The translations under genes and the position numbers were made by a program. Positions 24,668 through 32,232 of a DNA stretch of 45,460 nucleotides are shown here, piece after piece. The notes below the pieces were generated by a model. It worked only from the letters and a program-made list of their open reading frames with translations. It had not been told where the DNA came from and searched no databases. Source of the stretch: Claveliimonas sp964652805 (GTDB lineage Bacteria > Bacillota > Clostridia > Lachnospirales > Lachnospiraceae); NCBI GenBank assembly GCA_964652805.1, contig CAZZBJ010000003.1, forward strand, positions 1 to 45,460. The letters run 5' to 3'. Within the stretch, counting starts at the first letter, position 1, and every line of letters starts with the position of its first letter.

Positions 24668-25156
24668 CTAAAGCTCGATCTCGATTTTTCTGCCGGTCCG
24701 CCGGTAGGGGTGGTATTTGACGCCGGCCGCGTCGAACATCCGCATGGATGCAGACACGGACGGCGTCCCTTTGTATTTGTTGCAGTCATAGATGACTTCC
24801 TTGATGCCGCTCTGGATGATCGCCTTGGCGCACTCGTTGCAGGGGAAGAGGGACACGTACAGCTTGGCCCCCTCCAGACTGCCGCCCCTGTAGTTCAGGA
24901 TGGCATTGAGCTCGCTGTGGACGGTGTATACATACTTGGTCTCCAGGGGGTCATCCCCCTCCCTGTTCCAGGGAAACTCCTCGTCGGAGCAGCCTATGGG
25001 GAGCCCGTTGTAACCCATGGACAGAATCTTGTTGTCCTGGCTCACAATGCAGCACCCCACCTGGGTGTTGGGATCCTTGGACCGCTGTCCGGACAGGATC
25101 GCAACTCCCATGAAATATTCATCCCAGGTGATATAGTCTTCTCTTTTATTTGCCAT
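24668..25156 (-). CDS. dCMP deaminase-family zinc enzyme
   Basis: Cytidine/deoxycytidylate deaminase fold, 162 residues. The zinc site is HSELNAIL (His and catalytic Glu) with PCNECAKAIIQSG; TQVGCCIV and GYNGLP belong to the substrate site. The likely reaction is dCMP to dUMP for thymidylate supply. The ATG at 25156 has GGGAGG eight bases upstream. It follows upp by 41 bases and is probably co-transcribed with upp and the Sua5 gene. Confidence 0.92.
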   Translation of the reverse strand: MANKREDYITWDEYFMGVAILSGQRSKDPNTQVGCCIVSQDNKILSMGYNGLPIGCSDEEFPWNREGDDPLETKYVYTVHSELNAILNYRGGSLEGAKLYVSLFPCNECAKAIIQSGIKEVIYDCNKYKGTPSVSASMRMFDAAGVKYHPYRRTGRKIEIEL

Positions 25157-25196
25157 AAAAATGCCTCCCGTTCCCTTTCCCTGACACTCTGTTCTC

Positions 25197-25826
25197 TTAT
25201 TTCGTTCCGAAAATGCGGTCTCCCGCATCTCCAAGGCCGGGCACGATGTATCCGTGATCGTTCAGATGATCGTCCAGGGCCCCGATGTAGAGATCCACAT
25301 CCGGATGTTCCTTCCGCATCCGCTCCACGCCCTCCGGTGCCGCAATGGTGCACAGGAAGCGGATCTTCTTTACCCCCTTTGCCTTCAGGAGCTCAATAGC
25401 CGCCGCGCAGGAGCCTCCTGTGGCCAGCATGGGATCCACCACAAAGACCTCCCTCTCATCACAGTCTGCAGGCAGCTTGCAATAGTACTCCACCGGCTCC
25501 AGCGTCTGCGGGTCCCGGTACAGGCCGATATGCCCCACCTTGGCCGCCGGTATCAGGGCCAGCATGCCCTCCACCATGCCGATGCCCGCCCGCAGGATGG
25601 GGACAATCGCCAGCTTTTTCCCCTCCAGCTGCTTGGCCGTAGTCTCGCAGATGGGGGTGGTGATCTTCACATCTTCCAGTTTCAGATCCCTCGTGGCCTC
25701 ATAGCACATGAGCATGGCGATCTCCTCCACAAGAGCTCTGAAATCTCTGGAGCCTGTCTCCTCTCTCCTGATCAGTCCGATCTTATGCTGAATCAGCGGA
25801 TGATCCATTACGTACACATTAGACAT
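25197..25826 (-). CDS. upp: Uracil phosphoribosyltransferase
   Basis: Salvage enzyme making UMP from uracil and PRPP, 209 residues. Conserved blocks: DHPLIQHKIGLIRREET at the N-terminus, PILRAGIGMVEGML, the PRPP loop DPMLATGGSCAAAIELL, and DAGDRIFGTK at the C-terminus. The ATG at 25826 has an AGGAGG site. Confidence 0.97.
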   Translation of the reverse strand: MSNVYVMDHPLIQHKIGLIRREETGSRDFRALVEEIAMLMCYEATRDLKLEDVKITTPICETTAKQLEGKKLAIVPILRAGIGMVEGMLALIPAAKVGHIGLYRDPQTLEPVEYYCKLPADCDEREVFVVDPMLATGGSCAAAIELLKAKGVKKIRFLCTIAAPEGVERMRKEHPDVDLYIGALDDHLNDHGYIVPGLGDAGDRIFGTK

Positions 25827-25845
25827 TCTTTTTTCCTCCTGCATT

Positions 25846-26895
25846 TTAAACATTTATCACATGATGCCCCGCGGCTTTCAGAAGCCTGTTCATAACAGCG
25901 CTCCCAATCCCGTCAGATGCAAATGCTTCGCTGTAGATAAACTCTGTCCCGTCATCGTCAAAATCCCGCAGGATAGCGTACAGATTGGCCGCCACCGTAC
26001 TCTCGTCCTCCCGGGTACCGATACACTTCACATTCCTGCCGCCGTACCTGTCCATGGTCTCCCGGGTGGCTATGATACCAGTGCGGCGCCCTTCCATCTC
26101 CCGGGCGGCCGCAAGCTGGCAGATCTTGTCCGCCACCTTCTCGAGAGGTCCCTCCACCACGGTCATCTTTGCCCTGGGCGCATAGTGGCGGTACTTCATC
26201 CCGGGGGCCTTGGGCGGGGTCTTACTGTCCGCCGCAAGGATGGTGCGGTCCACTGCCATCTCCCCCACTGTCTCCTCCAACATCTCCTTCGTGACAGCCC
26301 CCGGCCGCAGGATCATAGGCGGCTCCACCGTCATGTCCACAATGGTGGACTCCACGCCGATGGGGACGGGGCCTCCGTCCAGGATCATGTCGATCTTTCC
26401 ATCCAGGTCGTCCAGGACATGCCGGGCCGTGGTGGGACTTGGCCTTCCGGAGGTGTTGGCACTGGGGCCTGACACGTAGCCTCCCGCCGCTTTAATGAGG
26501 GCCAGCCCCGCCGCATCGTCAGGCATGCGCACGGCCACGGTCTCCAGTCCCCCCGTTGTCCCGTGGGGGACTATTTCGCTCTTCTCAAAGATCATGGTCA
26601 GCGGACCGGGCCAGAATTTCTCCGCCAGCGCCACCGCCTTCTTTGGCACCTCTTTCGTGATGGGATACAGGTCCTTAAGATCGGCGATGTGGACGATGAG
26701 GGGATTGTCGGAGGGTCTTCCCTTGGCGGCGTAGGTCTTTCCGGCCGCCTCCTCATCCAGGGCGTTTGCCCCCAGTCCGTACACGGTTTCCGTAGGAAAT
26801 GCAACCAGTCCCCCCTGTCTCATGATCTGCCCGGCTGCATCTATGATATCCATATTGATTTGTGCTTTGTCTATTTTTTCTACTCTTGTCTTCAT
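25846..26895 (-). CDS. L-threonylcarbamoyladenylate synthase (Sua5 type)
   Basis: Makes threonylcarbamoyl-AMP for the t6A37 tRNA modification. 349 residues: the YrdC/TsaC domain (GGLVAFPTETVYGLGANA, KGRPSDNPLIVHI) followed by a C-terminal Sua5 domain (about 210-349), so it is the long Sua5 form. The HYAPRAKM block belongs to the linker/Sua5 part. First gene before upp and the deaminase gene. Confidence 0.95.
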   Translation of the reverse strand: MKTRVEKIDKAQINMDIIDAAGQIMRQGGLVAFPTETVYGLGANALDEEAAGKTYAAKGRPSDNPLIVHIADLKDLYPITKEVPKKAVALAEKFWPGPLTMIFEKSEIVPHGTTGGLETVAVRMPDDAAGLALIKAAGGYVSGPSANTSGRPSPTTARHVLDDLDGKIDMILDGGPVPIGVESTIVDMTVEPPMILRPGAVTKEMLEETVGEMAVDRTILAADSKTPPKAPGMKYRHYAPRAKMTVVEGPLEKVADKICQLAAAREMEGRRTGIIATRETMDRYGGRNVKCIGTREDESTVAANLYAILRDFDDDGTEFIYSEAFASDGIGSAVMNRLLKAAGHHVINV

Positions 26896-26902
26896 GCCCT
26901 TT

Positions 26903-26911
26903 ATTATAGCA
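26903..26911 (-). promoter_or_regulatory. Extended -10 promoter of the sua5-upp-deaminase genes
   Basis: TGCTATAAT on the minus strand, directly upstream of the Sua5 ATG. The -35 position is weak (TGGTAA). Confidence 0.5.
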
Positions 26912-26925
26912 TCAATCCGCCTGTT

Positions 26926-27009
26926 TTACCACCCGGCTTTCAATGCCCCTGTGATGGCCCCGGCCAGCTCCAGGGTTTTTTTCAGCAAAAACGCACCCCC
27001 TGTCAGCAT
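26926..27009 (-). CDS. Possible 27-residue small protein
   Basis: Short frame MLTGGAFLLKKTLELAGAIT... ending GALKAGW, strongly amphipathic or membrane-active in character. An internal TTG at 26988 has a GGGGG site seven bases upstream; the ATG at 27009 has none. It lies in the otherwise gene-free 200 bases between the GH18 gene and sua5. Without comparative data it may be chance. Confidence 0.25.
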   Translation of the reverse strand: MLTGGAFLLKKTLELAGAITGALKAGW

Positions 27010-27095
27010 ATACCAGAACGGTCATTTCAATACACGTCTGTCGTATATGCCTGCCAGGAGGCGCTTAGAAATGCCTTCCTCAGACTGTTCTTATT

Positions 27096-28895
27096 TTAAT
27101 TTACATACTGCAGTATCAGCTCCCAGATGTCCGATGTCTCCTGGCCCAGACACCATGCGGCCGTTCCTGCCAGCCCATAGTCCTTCATGAGCTTCAGCCT
27201 GGGCTCCAGTGACTGGGCGTCCTCCAGCCACACCTCGTAGGTGACGCCGTTTACCTCCCAGACAGCGTAGTTCTGCTGTGTCGTCTCATCCCAGGTGATC
27301 TCAGCTCCCGCCTGCTCCGCCACGGCTCTGGCGTCCGCCATCCCGTAAGCTGTGCTGGTCACGTTCATAGTGTACGCAGCGGCGTCCGTGCCCTGGTCAG
27401 CGGCGATCTCCTCCTCCGTCTTGGGGGTCTCCTCCCATACCCGGGTAAAGAAGGGCACCGCATTGATCACCTTCTCAGCAGGAACCTCCTCCAGCGTGTT
27501 CTCAATGCCCGCCTTCACGAAGTCATAGGAGGCCACCGAGCCCGCCTCGGGGGAACCGGCGTAGTGCTCGTCGTAGCCCATGATGATCACGTAGTCCGCC
27601 ACAACGCCCTGCTCCTCCCGGTGGTACTGCTGGTTGTAGCTCTGAGGAACATAGTTGTCCACAGAGAGCACAATATTGTTCTTCCTGCACTGCACGGAAA
27701 GCTCCCGGATGAACTGGATGTAGTGCTCGCCGCACTCCTCCGAGATCATTTCAAAGTCCACATTAATGCCGTCGATCCCGGTCTGGAGCACAGCCGCCAT
27801 CAGCTGATTGATCAGGTTTGTCCTGCTGGAGGTGCTGGAGAGCAGCGCGTAGGACTCCTCCTGGGAGCTGATGCCCCCGTCGAAATCCCTGATAGCCGCC
27901 CACACCTCGATGTTGGACTGATGGGCATAGTTCACATACTCCGAGCTGGCGATGGACTCCAGGTTGCCGGACGTATCCGCCACATGGAACCAGGTGGGCG
28001 CTATGGTCGTCAGCCCCTTTGTGCTGGCAATCATCTCCAGAACGCTGCTGTTGGCGTCGGAGTTGGTCACGTTGTGCCACGCCATGTTGATTACATAATC
28101 CTCGGAAATATTTGTATATACAGGCTCCTCGAAGTCTCTGTCGTATGTCGTCGTTTCCTCATCACGGAGCTTGTTCTGCTTCACATATCCGATGAAGCCA
28201 TCCTGGGTGCGCACCTTCTTCCAGTCGCCCTCATCCTCGATGACAGCCACTGTGTCTCCCTTGGAGACCTCGGTCAGGACGGGACTTTTCACTCCGCCCT
28301 GATAGCGCACCTGGGTATCTCTTTTCACCTCTGCCACTGTCTCTTCCTTCTCCGTCACCACTACCGCTCTGTCCGGGTCCGTGAAGACTTCGTAGGACAT
28401 ATCTGTGTACTGAACCACAAAATCAAGCGCAATGTACGCTGTACTTCCCTCTGTCTTTAAAATGACATAGTCTGTGCTCGTTTTCTGATTTGCGAGCGTG
28501 TACTCGCTGGCTCCCACGTCCACGCTGACCGTGTCGGTGGGCAGCGTGTAGAGCAGCACGTTCTCACTTGGATCCCAGTAAAATCTGGAGTTGATGTAGT
28601 CCCGCACGATCGCATACTCCACATAGGCCCTGTCATCGGAGATCATCCCCCTGGGTTCAAGGACTTCATTGTTCACGACAATAGCCAGCTGGCCGTCACT
28701 TTCTATTCCATAATATTCGTTCCTGTCAGCCTGCTCATCTGAGGGGCCGTACCGCCTCCACAAAAAGAATGCTGCAACAGCCGCTATGATCACTATGATG
28801 AAAAATCCTGTCTTCAGGATAAGATTTCTCTTCCTTCTGCGCCTTGACTGCCTCCGCCCACGTACAGTCCTCCTGCGTCTGCGTCTCTGATCCAT
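27096..28895 (-). CDS. Membrane-anchored SH3 / GH18 hydrolase
   Basis: 599 residues. An Arg-rich cytoplasmic start is followed by a membrane helix (TGFFIIVIIAAVAAFFLW, about 31-48). A region resembling copper-amine-oxidase-type N-domains follows (about 60-180), then an SH3b domain (about 190-250, KGDTVAVIEDEGDWKKVRT) and a GH18 domain to the C-terminus. The GH18 catalytic signature is DGINVDFE (near 373-380), with Glu as acid. Related YaaH/SleL-type proteins cleave peptidoglycan N-acetylglucosamine bonds, often in spore cortex. The ATG at 28895 behind GGGAGG is chosen. Confidence 0.9.
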   Translation of the reverse strand: MDQRRRRRRTVRGRRQSRRRRKRNLILKTGFFIIVIIAAVAAFFLWRRYGPSDEQADRNEYYGIESDGQLAIVVNNEVLEPRGMISDDRAYVEYAIVRDYINSRFYWDPSENVLLYTLPTDTVSVDVGASEYTLANQKTSTDYVILKTEGSTAYIALDFVVQYTDMSYEVFTDPDRAVVVTEKEETVAEVKRDTQVRYQGGVKSPVLTEVSKGDTVAVIEDEGDWKKVRTQDGFIGYVKQNKLRDEETTTYDRDFEEPVYTNISEDYVINMAWHNVTNSDANSSVLEMIASTKGLTTIAPTWFHVADTSGNLESIASSEYVNYAHQSNIEVWAAIRDFDGGISSQEESYALLSSTSSRTNLINQLMAAVLQTGIDGINVDFEMISEECGEHYIQFIRELSVQCRKNNIVLSVDNYVPQSYNQQYHREEQGVVADYVIIMGYDEHYAGSPEAGSVASYDFVKAGIENTLEEVPAEKVINAVPFFTRVWEETPKTEEEIAADQGTDAAAYTMNVTSTAYGMADARAVAEQAGAEITWDETTQQNYAVWEVNGVTYEVWLEDAQSLEPRLKLMKDYGLAGTAAWCLGQETSDIWELILQYVN

Positions 28896-28922
28896 GCTGC
28901 ACCTCCCACACACATATACATT

Positions 28923-28951
28923 ATTATACCAATGTTTCCGGCACACGTCAT
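28923..28951 (-). promoter_or_regulatory. Promoter of the GH18 gene
   Basis: ATGACG (28946-28951), 17 bases, TATAAT (28923-28928) on the minus strand. Confidence 0.6.
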
Positions 28952-29016
28952 TATATATTTCGACATTTTCCAGACTTTTGCGAGGGGTGTCCGCACTGTT
29001 CGGTCTTTTTTATTGT

Positions 29017-29238
29017 CTACTGTTCCTTTTCAATGTGATTGAAGTACAGCGCTTTCAGATCTCCTTTCTCGTTGAGCACATAATCCCGCATATAGCCGAA
29101 GTCCTCCCGCAGCATATGCGCCTGTACAATCTGTGTCGGGCTTGCCGGTTTCCCTTCAAGTTCTATGTATACTCCCTTTTTCTCGTAGCAGCTCAGCTCC
29201 CTGAACAGCTCCTGAAATTCCTTCGTATCCTCCGGCAT
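29017..29238 (-). CDS. Small conserved-type hypothetical protein
   Basis: 73 residues from the ATG at 29238, which has AAGGAGG seven bases upstream. Soluble, acidic and helical, with no known motif (key segments GVYIELEGKPASPTQIVQ and DYVLNEKGDLKALYF). It ends about 120 bases before the GH18 gene on the same strand. I do not recognise a function. Confidence 0.65.
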   Translation of the reverse strand: MPEDTKEFQELFRELSCYEKKGVYIELEGKPASPTQIVQAHMLREDFGYMRDYVLNEKGDLKALYFNHIEKEQ

Positions 29239-29300
29239 AACTGCCTCCTTTTTCTGCCCGGACGAAACGTTTCCCGCCCGCCGCATAAAATGGAATATAA

Positions 29301-29390
29301 CTAAAACATCTGAAGGCGTATCTCCTTTTTGGAAGTGCGTGATATATCAGGATAAGCCTTCACACAGAAACTGTATTCTCTCACCGTCAT
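29301..29390 (-). CDS. Possible 29-residue small protein
   Basis: ATG at 29390 with GGAGGG five bases upstream, reading MTVREYSFCVKAYPDISRTS and ending IRLQMF at a TAG. It precedes the 73-residue gene on the same strand and could be a leader peptide or a small protein. The good ribosome site is its main support. A GAAACGTTTC palindrome lies between the two genes near 29264. Confidence 0.3.
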   Translation of the reverse strand: MTVREYSFCVKAYPDISRTSKKEIRLQMF

Positions 29391-29664
29391 GCTGCCCTCC
29401 GGATCTGCTCCTGCCGAAAATCCGACCTTTGGCAAAAATGATAAATCTGATGAAAATCTTTAAACTGAAATCAATACTTGTTTTATCTGACTTTTGGGGA
29501 AATAAATGGTTGATAGGTTATCTGATCTTGTTCTGAAAATCCCTGATAAATAAATCTGACCTGCAGATCCATTCTAAGAATAAATGAAATGGGAATACGA
29601 ATTTCTGTGGCTGTATTATACACCAGCTATTATGTTGACGCAAGCTTTTTTTATTTTTATTTTA
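29391..29664. other. AT-rich gene-free stretch before mecA
   Basis: Divergent spacer between the small minus-strand frames and mecA. Strongly AT-rich, with repeated AAATCTGA-type words (near 29445, 29484, 29550). No gene or clear RNA seen. Confidence 0.45.
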
Positions 29665-29694
29665 TTGAACTTGGCTTATCCCTTATGCTATACT
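29665..29694 (+). promoter_or_regulatory. Promoter of mecA
   Basis: TTGAAC (29665-29670), 18 bases, TATACT (29689-29694) with an extended TGC before the -10. Confidence 0.65.
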
Positions 29695-29714
29695 GTGAAA
29701 AAGGAAGTGACACT

Positions 29715-30446
29715 ATGAAGATTGAGAAGATCAATGACAACCAGATCCGCTGTACGCTTACCCGCGCCGATCTGGCAGCCAGGCAGCTTCAGCTAAGCGA
29801 GCTGGCCTACGGAACTGAAAAAGCAAAATCACTTTTCCATGATATGATGCAACAGGCGGCATTTGAGTTTGGCTTTGAAGCGGACGACATTCCTCTTATG
29901 ATAGAGGCAGTCCCCGCGTCAGCCGACTCCATTGTGCTGATAATTACGAAAGTCGAGGATCCGGAGGAACTGGATACCAGATTTTCAAAATTCGCTCCCT
30001 CACCCGGAGGTGACTGGGAGTCCGCAAAAGAAAGCGCTCTTGAGAAGCTTGAGGGAGCGGAAGAGCTTCTGAACCTGATCGGCAAAGTGAAGGAAAGCGT
30101 CTCCGCTCTGTCGGAGAAGTCCTCCAAGGAAGCTGCCGAGGAGGAAAAGAAGCCGTCCCTCCGGTTCTTCTCCTTTGAGACCATGGACCAGGTGATCCAG
30201 GCAGCCCATCTGCTGAAATCCATCTATTTCGGTTCCAACACATTATACAAAGACCAGAAAGCAGACCTCTACATCCTTGTGCTGACACAGTCTGACCTGA
30301 AGACAAGGGATTTCAACAGGATCTGCAACATGCTCTCCGAGTACGGCTCTCTGGAGAAGGCGTCAGGCGCCTCCCTTGCCTTCCTCGAGGAGCACTGCGA
30401 AATGCTGGTGTCAGGCGACGCCGTGCAGCAGCTGGCAGAGATTTAA
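29715..30446 (+). CDS. mecA: Adaptor protein MecA
   Basis: Adaptor that delivers substrates to the ClpC-ClpP protease, 243 residues. The N-terminal substrate-binding domain starts MKIEKINDNQIRCTLTRADL with the LFHDMMQQA region; an acidic, low-complexity linker (about 95-150) is followed by the C-terminal ClpC-binding domain (RFFSFETMDQVIQAAHLL). An upstream in-frame ATG at 29589 lies beyond the promoter, so the ATG at 29715 (AAGGAAGTG site) is used. Confidence 0.92.
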   Translation: MKIEKINDNQIRCTLTRADLAARQLQLSELAYGTEKAKSLFHDMMQQAAFEFGFEADDIPLMIEAVPASADSIVLIITKVEDPEELDTRFSKFAPSPGGDWESAKESALEKLEGAEELLNLIGKVKESVSALSEKSSKEAAEEEKKPSLRFFSFETMDQVIQAAHLLKSIYFGSNTLYKDQKADLYILVLTQSDLKTRDFNRICNMLSEYGSLEKASGASLAFLEEHCEMLVSGDAVQQLAEI

Positions 30447-30467
30447 GACAAAGAGAAAAAAGAAAAC

Positions 30468-30514
30468 AAAAAAGCAGAACGGGAAGTTCCAGACGATCGG
30501 ACGCTTCCCGTTCT
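30468..30514. terminator. Terminator between mecA and the DUF1858 gene
   Basis: AGAACGGGAAG (30476-30486) pairs with CTTCCCGTTCT (30504-30514), an 11-bp stem. The six-A run at 30468-30473 is the T tract for the minus-strand DUF1858 transcript; it probably also stops mecA. Confidence 0.8.
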
Positions 30515-30556
30515 TTCCATTTAAAATATATTTGTCAGAAATATTTTTATCAATCC

Positions 30557-30757
30557 CTATGCATTTGCCTTCAGAAATGCATTGATCTTCTCTACCAGTA
30601 AGTCTGCGTCAATGCCATGCACCATTGCTGCCTCTTCCAGTGACTCTCCCTGTGATGCAGGGCAGCCCAGGCAATGCATTCCGATTTCCATGAGGATCGG
30701 TGCAATGTCCATGTTGATGTTCAGCACTTCGCCGATCGTCATTTCTTTCGTTACCAT
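30557..30757 (-). CDS. DUF1858 domain protein
   Basis: 66-residue protein that is essentially one DUF1858 domain: MTIGEVLNINMDIAPILMEI then GMHCLGCPASQGESLEEAA. The CxxC pair (HCLGC) is typical and suggests redox or metal/Fe-S association, as in ScdA/hybrid-cluster relatives. Good AAGGAGG site. The promoter is at 30794-30822. Exact role unknown. Confidence 0.93.
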   Translation of the reverse strand: MVTKEMTIGEVLNINMDIAPILMEIGMHCLGCPASQGESLEEAAMVHGIDADLLVEKINAFLKANA

Positions 30758-30793
30758 CTTCTGTTACACCTCCTTTATCTTTCGGTATTCCTT

Positions 30794-30822
30794 ATTATAT
30801 CCGCTTTGTCCCATTGTGTAAA
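30794..30822 (-). promoter_or_regulatory. Promoter of the DUF1858 gene
   Basis: TTTACA (30817-30822), 17 bases, TATAAT (30794-30799) on the minus strand. Confidence 0.7.
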
Positions 30823-30973
30823 CATTTAAAATTAATTTCCCGTAAAATTCTGGTTTTTTATTTGTCAAGTTTCCATCTCCATTTTTTCGACAAAAACAAA
30901 TTTTTATTATTTCTCCACAAAACATCCGTTCTTTTGTTTACCATAAATAATCCACCAAAATGAGGTGTTTCGA

Positions 30974-31053
30974 TGTGGATAATGTGGATAAATTTTTAAA
31001 AACTCCGGTTTTTCCACCTTTTTCATGTTTTTTTCTGTGGATAACTTGGATAA
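30974..31053. other. Cluster of DnaA-box-like 9-mers in AT-rich DNA
   Basis: TGTGGATAA, the consensus DnaA box on the reverse strand, occurs three times: 30974-30982, 30983-30991 (abutting) and 31036-31044. A related CTTGGATAA follows at 31045-31053. The surrounding 30830-31140 is very AT-rich and has no convincing gene; frames of 72 residues or more in it are low-complexity. No replication-initiation genes are nearby. Confidence 0.6.
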
Positions 31054-31168
31054 GTGTTTTTCCAAAATTTTTACAGCATTTTGCAAATTTGTGTAAATTG
31101 CACATTTTTTTGATTTTTCAGACACGACATAATAAATTTATCCCTATGTTTACCGCGATCCATCGCCC

Positions 31169-31203
31169 AAAAAACCGGGCGAAACCTGTTCTGTTCCGCC
31201 CGG
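31169..31203 (-). terminator. Terminator of the candidate noncoding RNA
   Basis: On the minus strand CCGGGCGGAAC (31193-31203) pairs with GTTTCGCCCGG (31175-31185), one G-U pair, followed by six T (31169-31174). Confidence 0.85.
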
Positions 31204-31566
31204 CCTTCCGCCGTTCTTTTTCAGATGACCCGCCGCACAGTCTTGATCTGCAAGTACGCAGCGGGTATGTCCTGGGCCGCCTGATCCCGTATACAGCTTT
31301 CCAACCCATTCGCTCTGTGTCGTTGGTCCGCTCCGCACAAACAGAACGGTATCTGTGTCCACGTTCGCAAACGTCCTATTTTAAATACTCACCCTTTTCG
31401 CCCGGCACAAGATAACTCTCCGCCGTCTCCCTGGAAATGAAATTCCTCCAGTTAAAGTAACGATGAACCATCCTCTTTAAAAAGAAACATTCATAAACAG
31501 TCTCCCGACTTCTTGTTTATGTTTTCTTATCTTTTGTAAATATTACAGAATTGTTACAAACGTTAC
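31169..31566 (-). ncRNA. Candidate structured noncoding RNA, about 400 nt, unidentified
   Basis: A minus-strand transcription unit with a perfect promoter (31573-31601) and a strong terminator (31169-31203) but no convincing protein. Hairpins inside: CATAAAC/GTTTATG with inner AGTC/GACT and a 4-base loop (31492-31521); ACGTT-TGCG-AACGT (near 31362-31375); and an arm of nine or more pairs ACCCGCTGC.../...GTGCGGCGGGT (near 31227-31265). CCGGGCGAAA at 31396-31405 is exactly complementary to the terminator's 3' arm (31175-31184), giving either a closing helix or an alternative to the terminator. A 31-residue frame (31376-31471) lacks a ribosome site. I could not match it to tmRNA, RNase P, 6S or SRP RNA. 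Confidence 0.5.
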
Positions 31567-31572
31567 AATGAA

Positions 31573-31601
31573 ATTATAACAACGAGGAGCAGGTTTGTCA
31601 A
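31573..31601 (-). promoter_or_regulatory. Perfect consensus sigma-A promoter of the candidate noncoding RNA
   Basis: TTGACA (31596-31601), 17 bases, TATAAT (31573-31578) on the minus strand. Repeated GTTACA words (31552-31568 region) lie at the start of the transcript. Confidence 0.85.
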
Positions 31602-31704
31602 CACGATATCCCGGGGTTTAAGTGTCATATTATTATTTTTTTCTTAATTTCCCAAGATTTTTCTGCCGATAAATATTACAAATTGTTACATTCAGATTTT
31701 CCGG

Positions 31705-31732
31705 TTGACTTTTTTCCGGGGCCTGCTATAAT
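31705..31732 (+). promoter_or_regulatory. Promoter of the PerR-like gene
   Basis: TTGACT (31705-31710), 16 bases, TATAAT (31727-31732), with TGC before the -10 box. Confidence 0.75.
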
Positions 31733-31738
31733 AAAATC

Positions 31739-31755
31739 ATAGTAATCGTTACTAT
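31739..31755. promoter_or_regulatory. Operator palindrome ATAGTAA-TCG-TTACTAT
   Basis: Perfect 7-bp arms just downstream of the -10 box of the PerR-like gene. The same core, TAGTAA-N3-TTACTA, recurs before the first rubrerythrin gene, so it is likely the binding site of the encoded repressor. Confidence 0.7.
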
Positions 31756-31804
31756 TATTATTAATGATTATTGTTTTCATCTTAAACAGGAAGGAGGCTG
31801 GCAT

Positions 31805-32200
31805 ATGGCAGCTCTGAAATACAGCCGGCAGAGGGAGGCTATCAAGGAATTTCTTGCAGGCACAAAAGAACATCCTACCGCTGACACTGTCTACCTGCAT
31901 GTGCGCGGAGAATTTCCCCGCATTAGTCTGGGAACTGTCTACCGCAATCTGAACCTGCTCGCCGACATCGGAGAAATTACGAAGATCACCACACCGGACG
32001 GCGGCGACCGATTTGACGCAGCGACCAATCCCCATTACCATGTAATATGTACCTCCTGCGGCAGGGTGATAGATTTGGAGATGGAGCCGCTGGATACCAT
32101 TGAAAAACTGGCCGAAAGGTGTTTTGACGGGTGTATAGACCACCACACGGCTCTGTTCTACGGAACCTGCGGCGATTGTTTGAAAAAGAATACAAAATAG
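31805..32200 (+). CDS. perR: Fur-family repressor, PerR-like
   Basis: Metal-dependent repressor of 131 residues. The winged-helix part has TVYLHVRGEFPRISLGTVYR (about 30-49). The regulatory metal site is suggested by His in KEHPTADT and by DRFDAATNPHYHVIC; the structural zinc site by CTSCG and CGDC. The arrangement fits peroxide-sensing PerR better than Fur. An AAGGAGG site lies near the ATG. The gene has an operator in its own promoter and is followed directly by the rubrerythrin promoter, supporting a peroxide-defence role. Confidence 0.87.
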   Translation: MAALKYSRQREAIKEFLAGTKEHPTADTVYLHVRGEFPRISLGTVYRNLNLLADIGEITKITTPDGGDRFDAATNPHYHVICTSCGRVIDLEMEPLDTIEKLAERCFDGCIDHHTALFYGTCGDCLKKNTK

Positions 32201-32203
32201 GTA

Positions 32204-32232
32204 TTGACAATCCATGCACAAAGGTGTAATTT
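32204..32232 (+). promoter_or_regulatory. Promoter of the first rubrerythrin gene
   Basis: TTGACA (32204-32209), 17 bases, TAATTT (32227-32232). It starts four bases after the perR stop and overlaps the operator. Confidence 0.65.

Noticed and set aside
30974..31053. Chromosomal replication origin (oriC)
   Set aside because: DnaA-box-like sites are present, but no dnaA/dnaN/rpmH context exists; kept only as a DnaA-box-like cluster.
31118..31415. Protein genes of 63-151 residues on both strands in the candidate RNA region
   Set aside because: No ribosome sites, frames run through the terminator, and composition is not protein-like; the structured-RNA reading explains the region better.
31169..31566. 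tmRNA, RNase P RNA, 6S RNA or SRP RNA
   Set aside because: None of the recognisable conserved segments (tag peptide frame, P4 helix sequences, SRP GGAAG loop context) could be found by eye.
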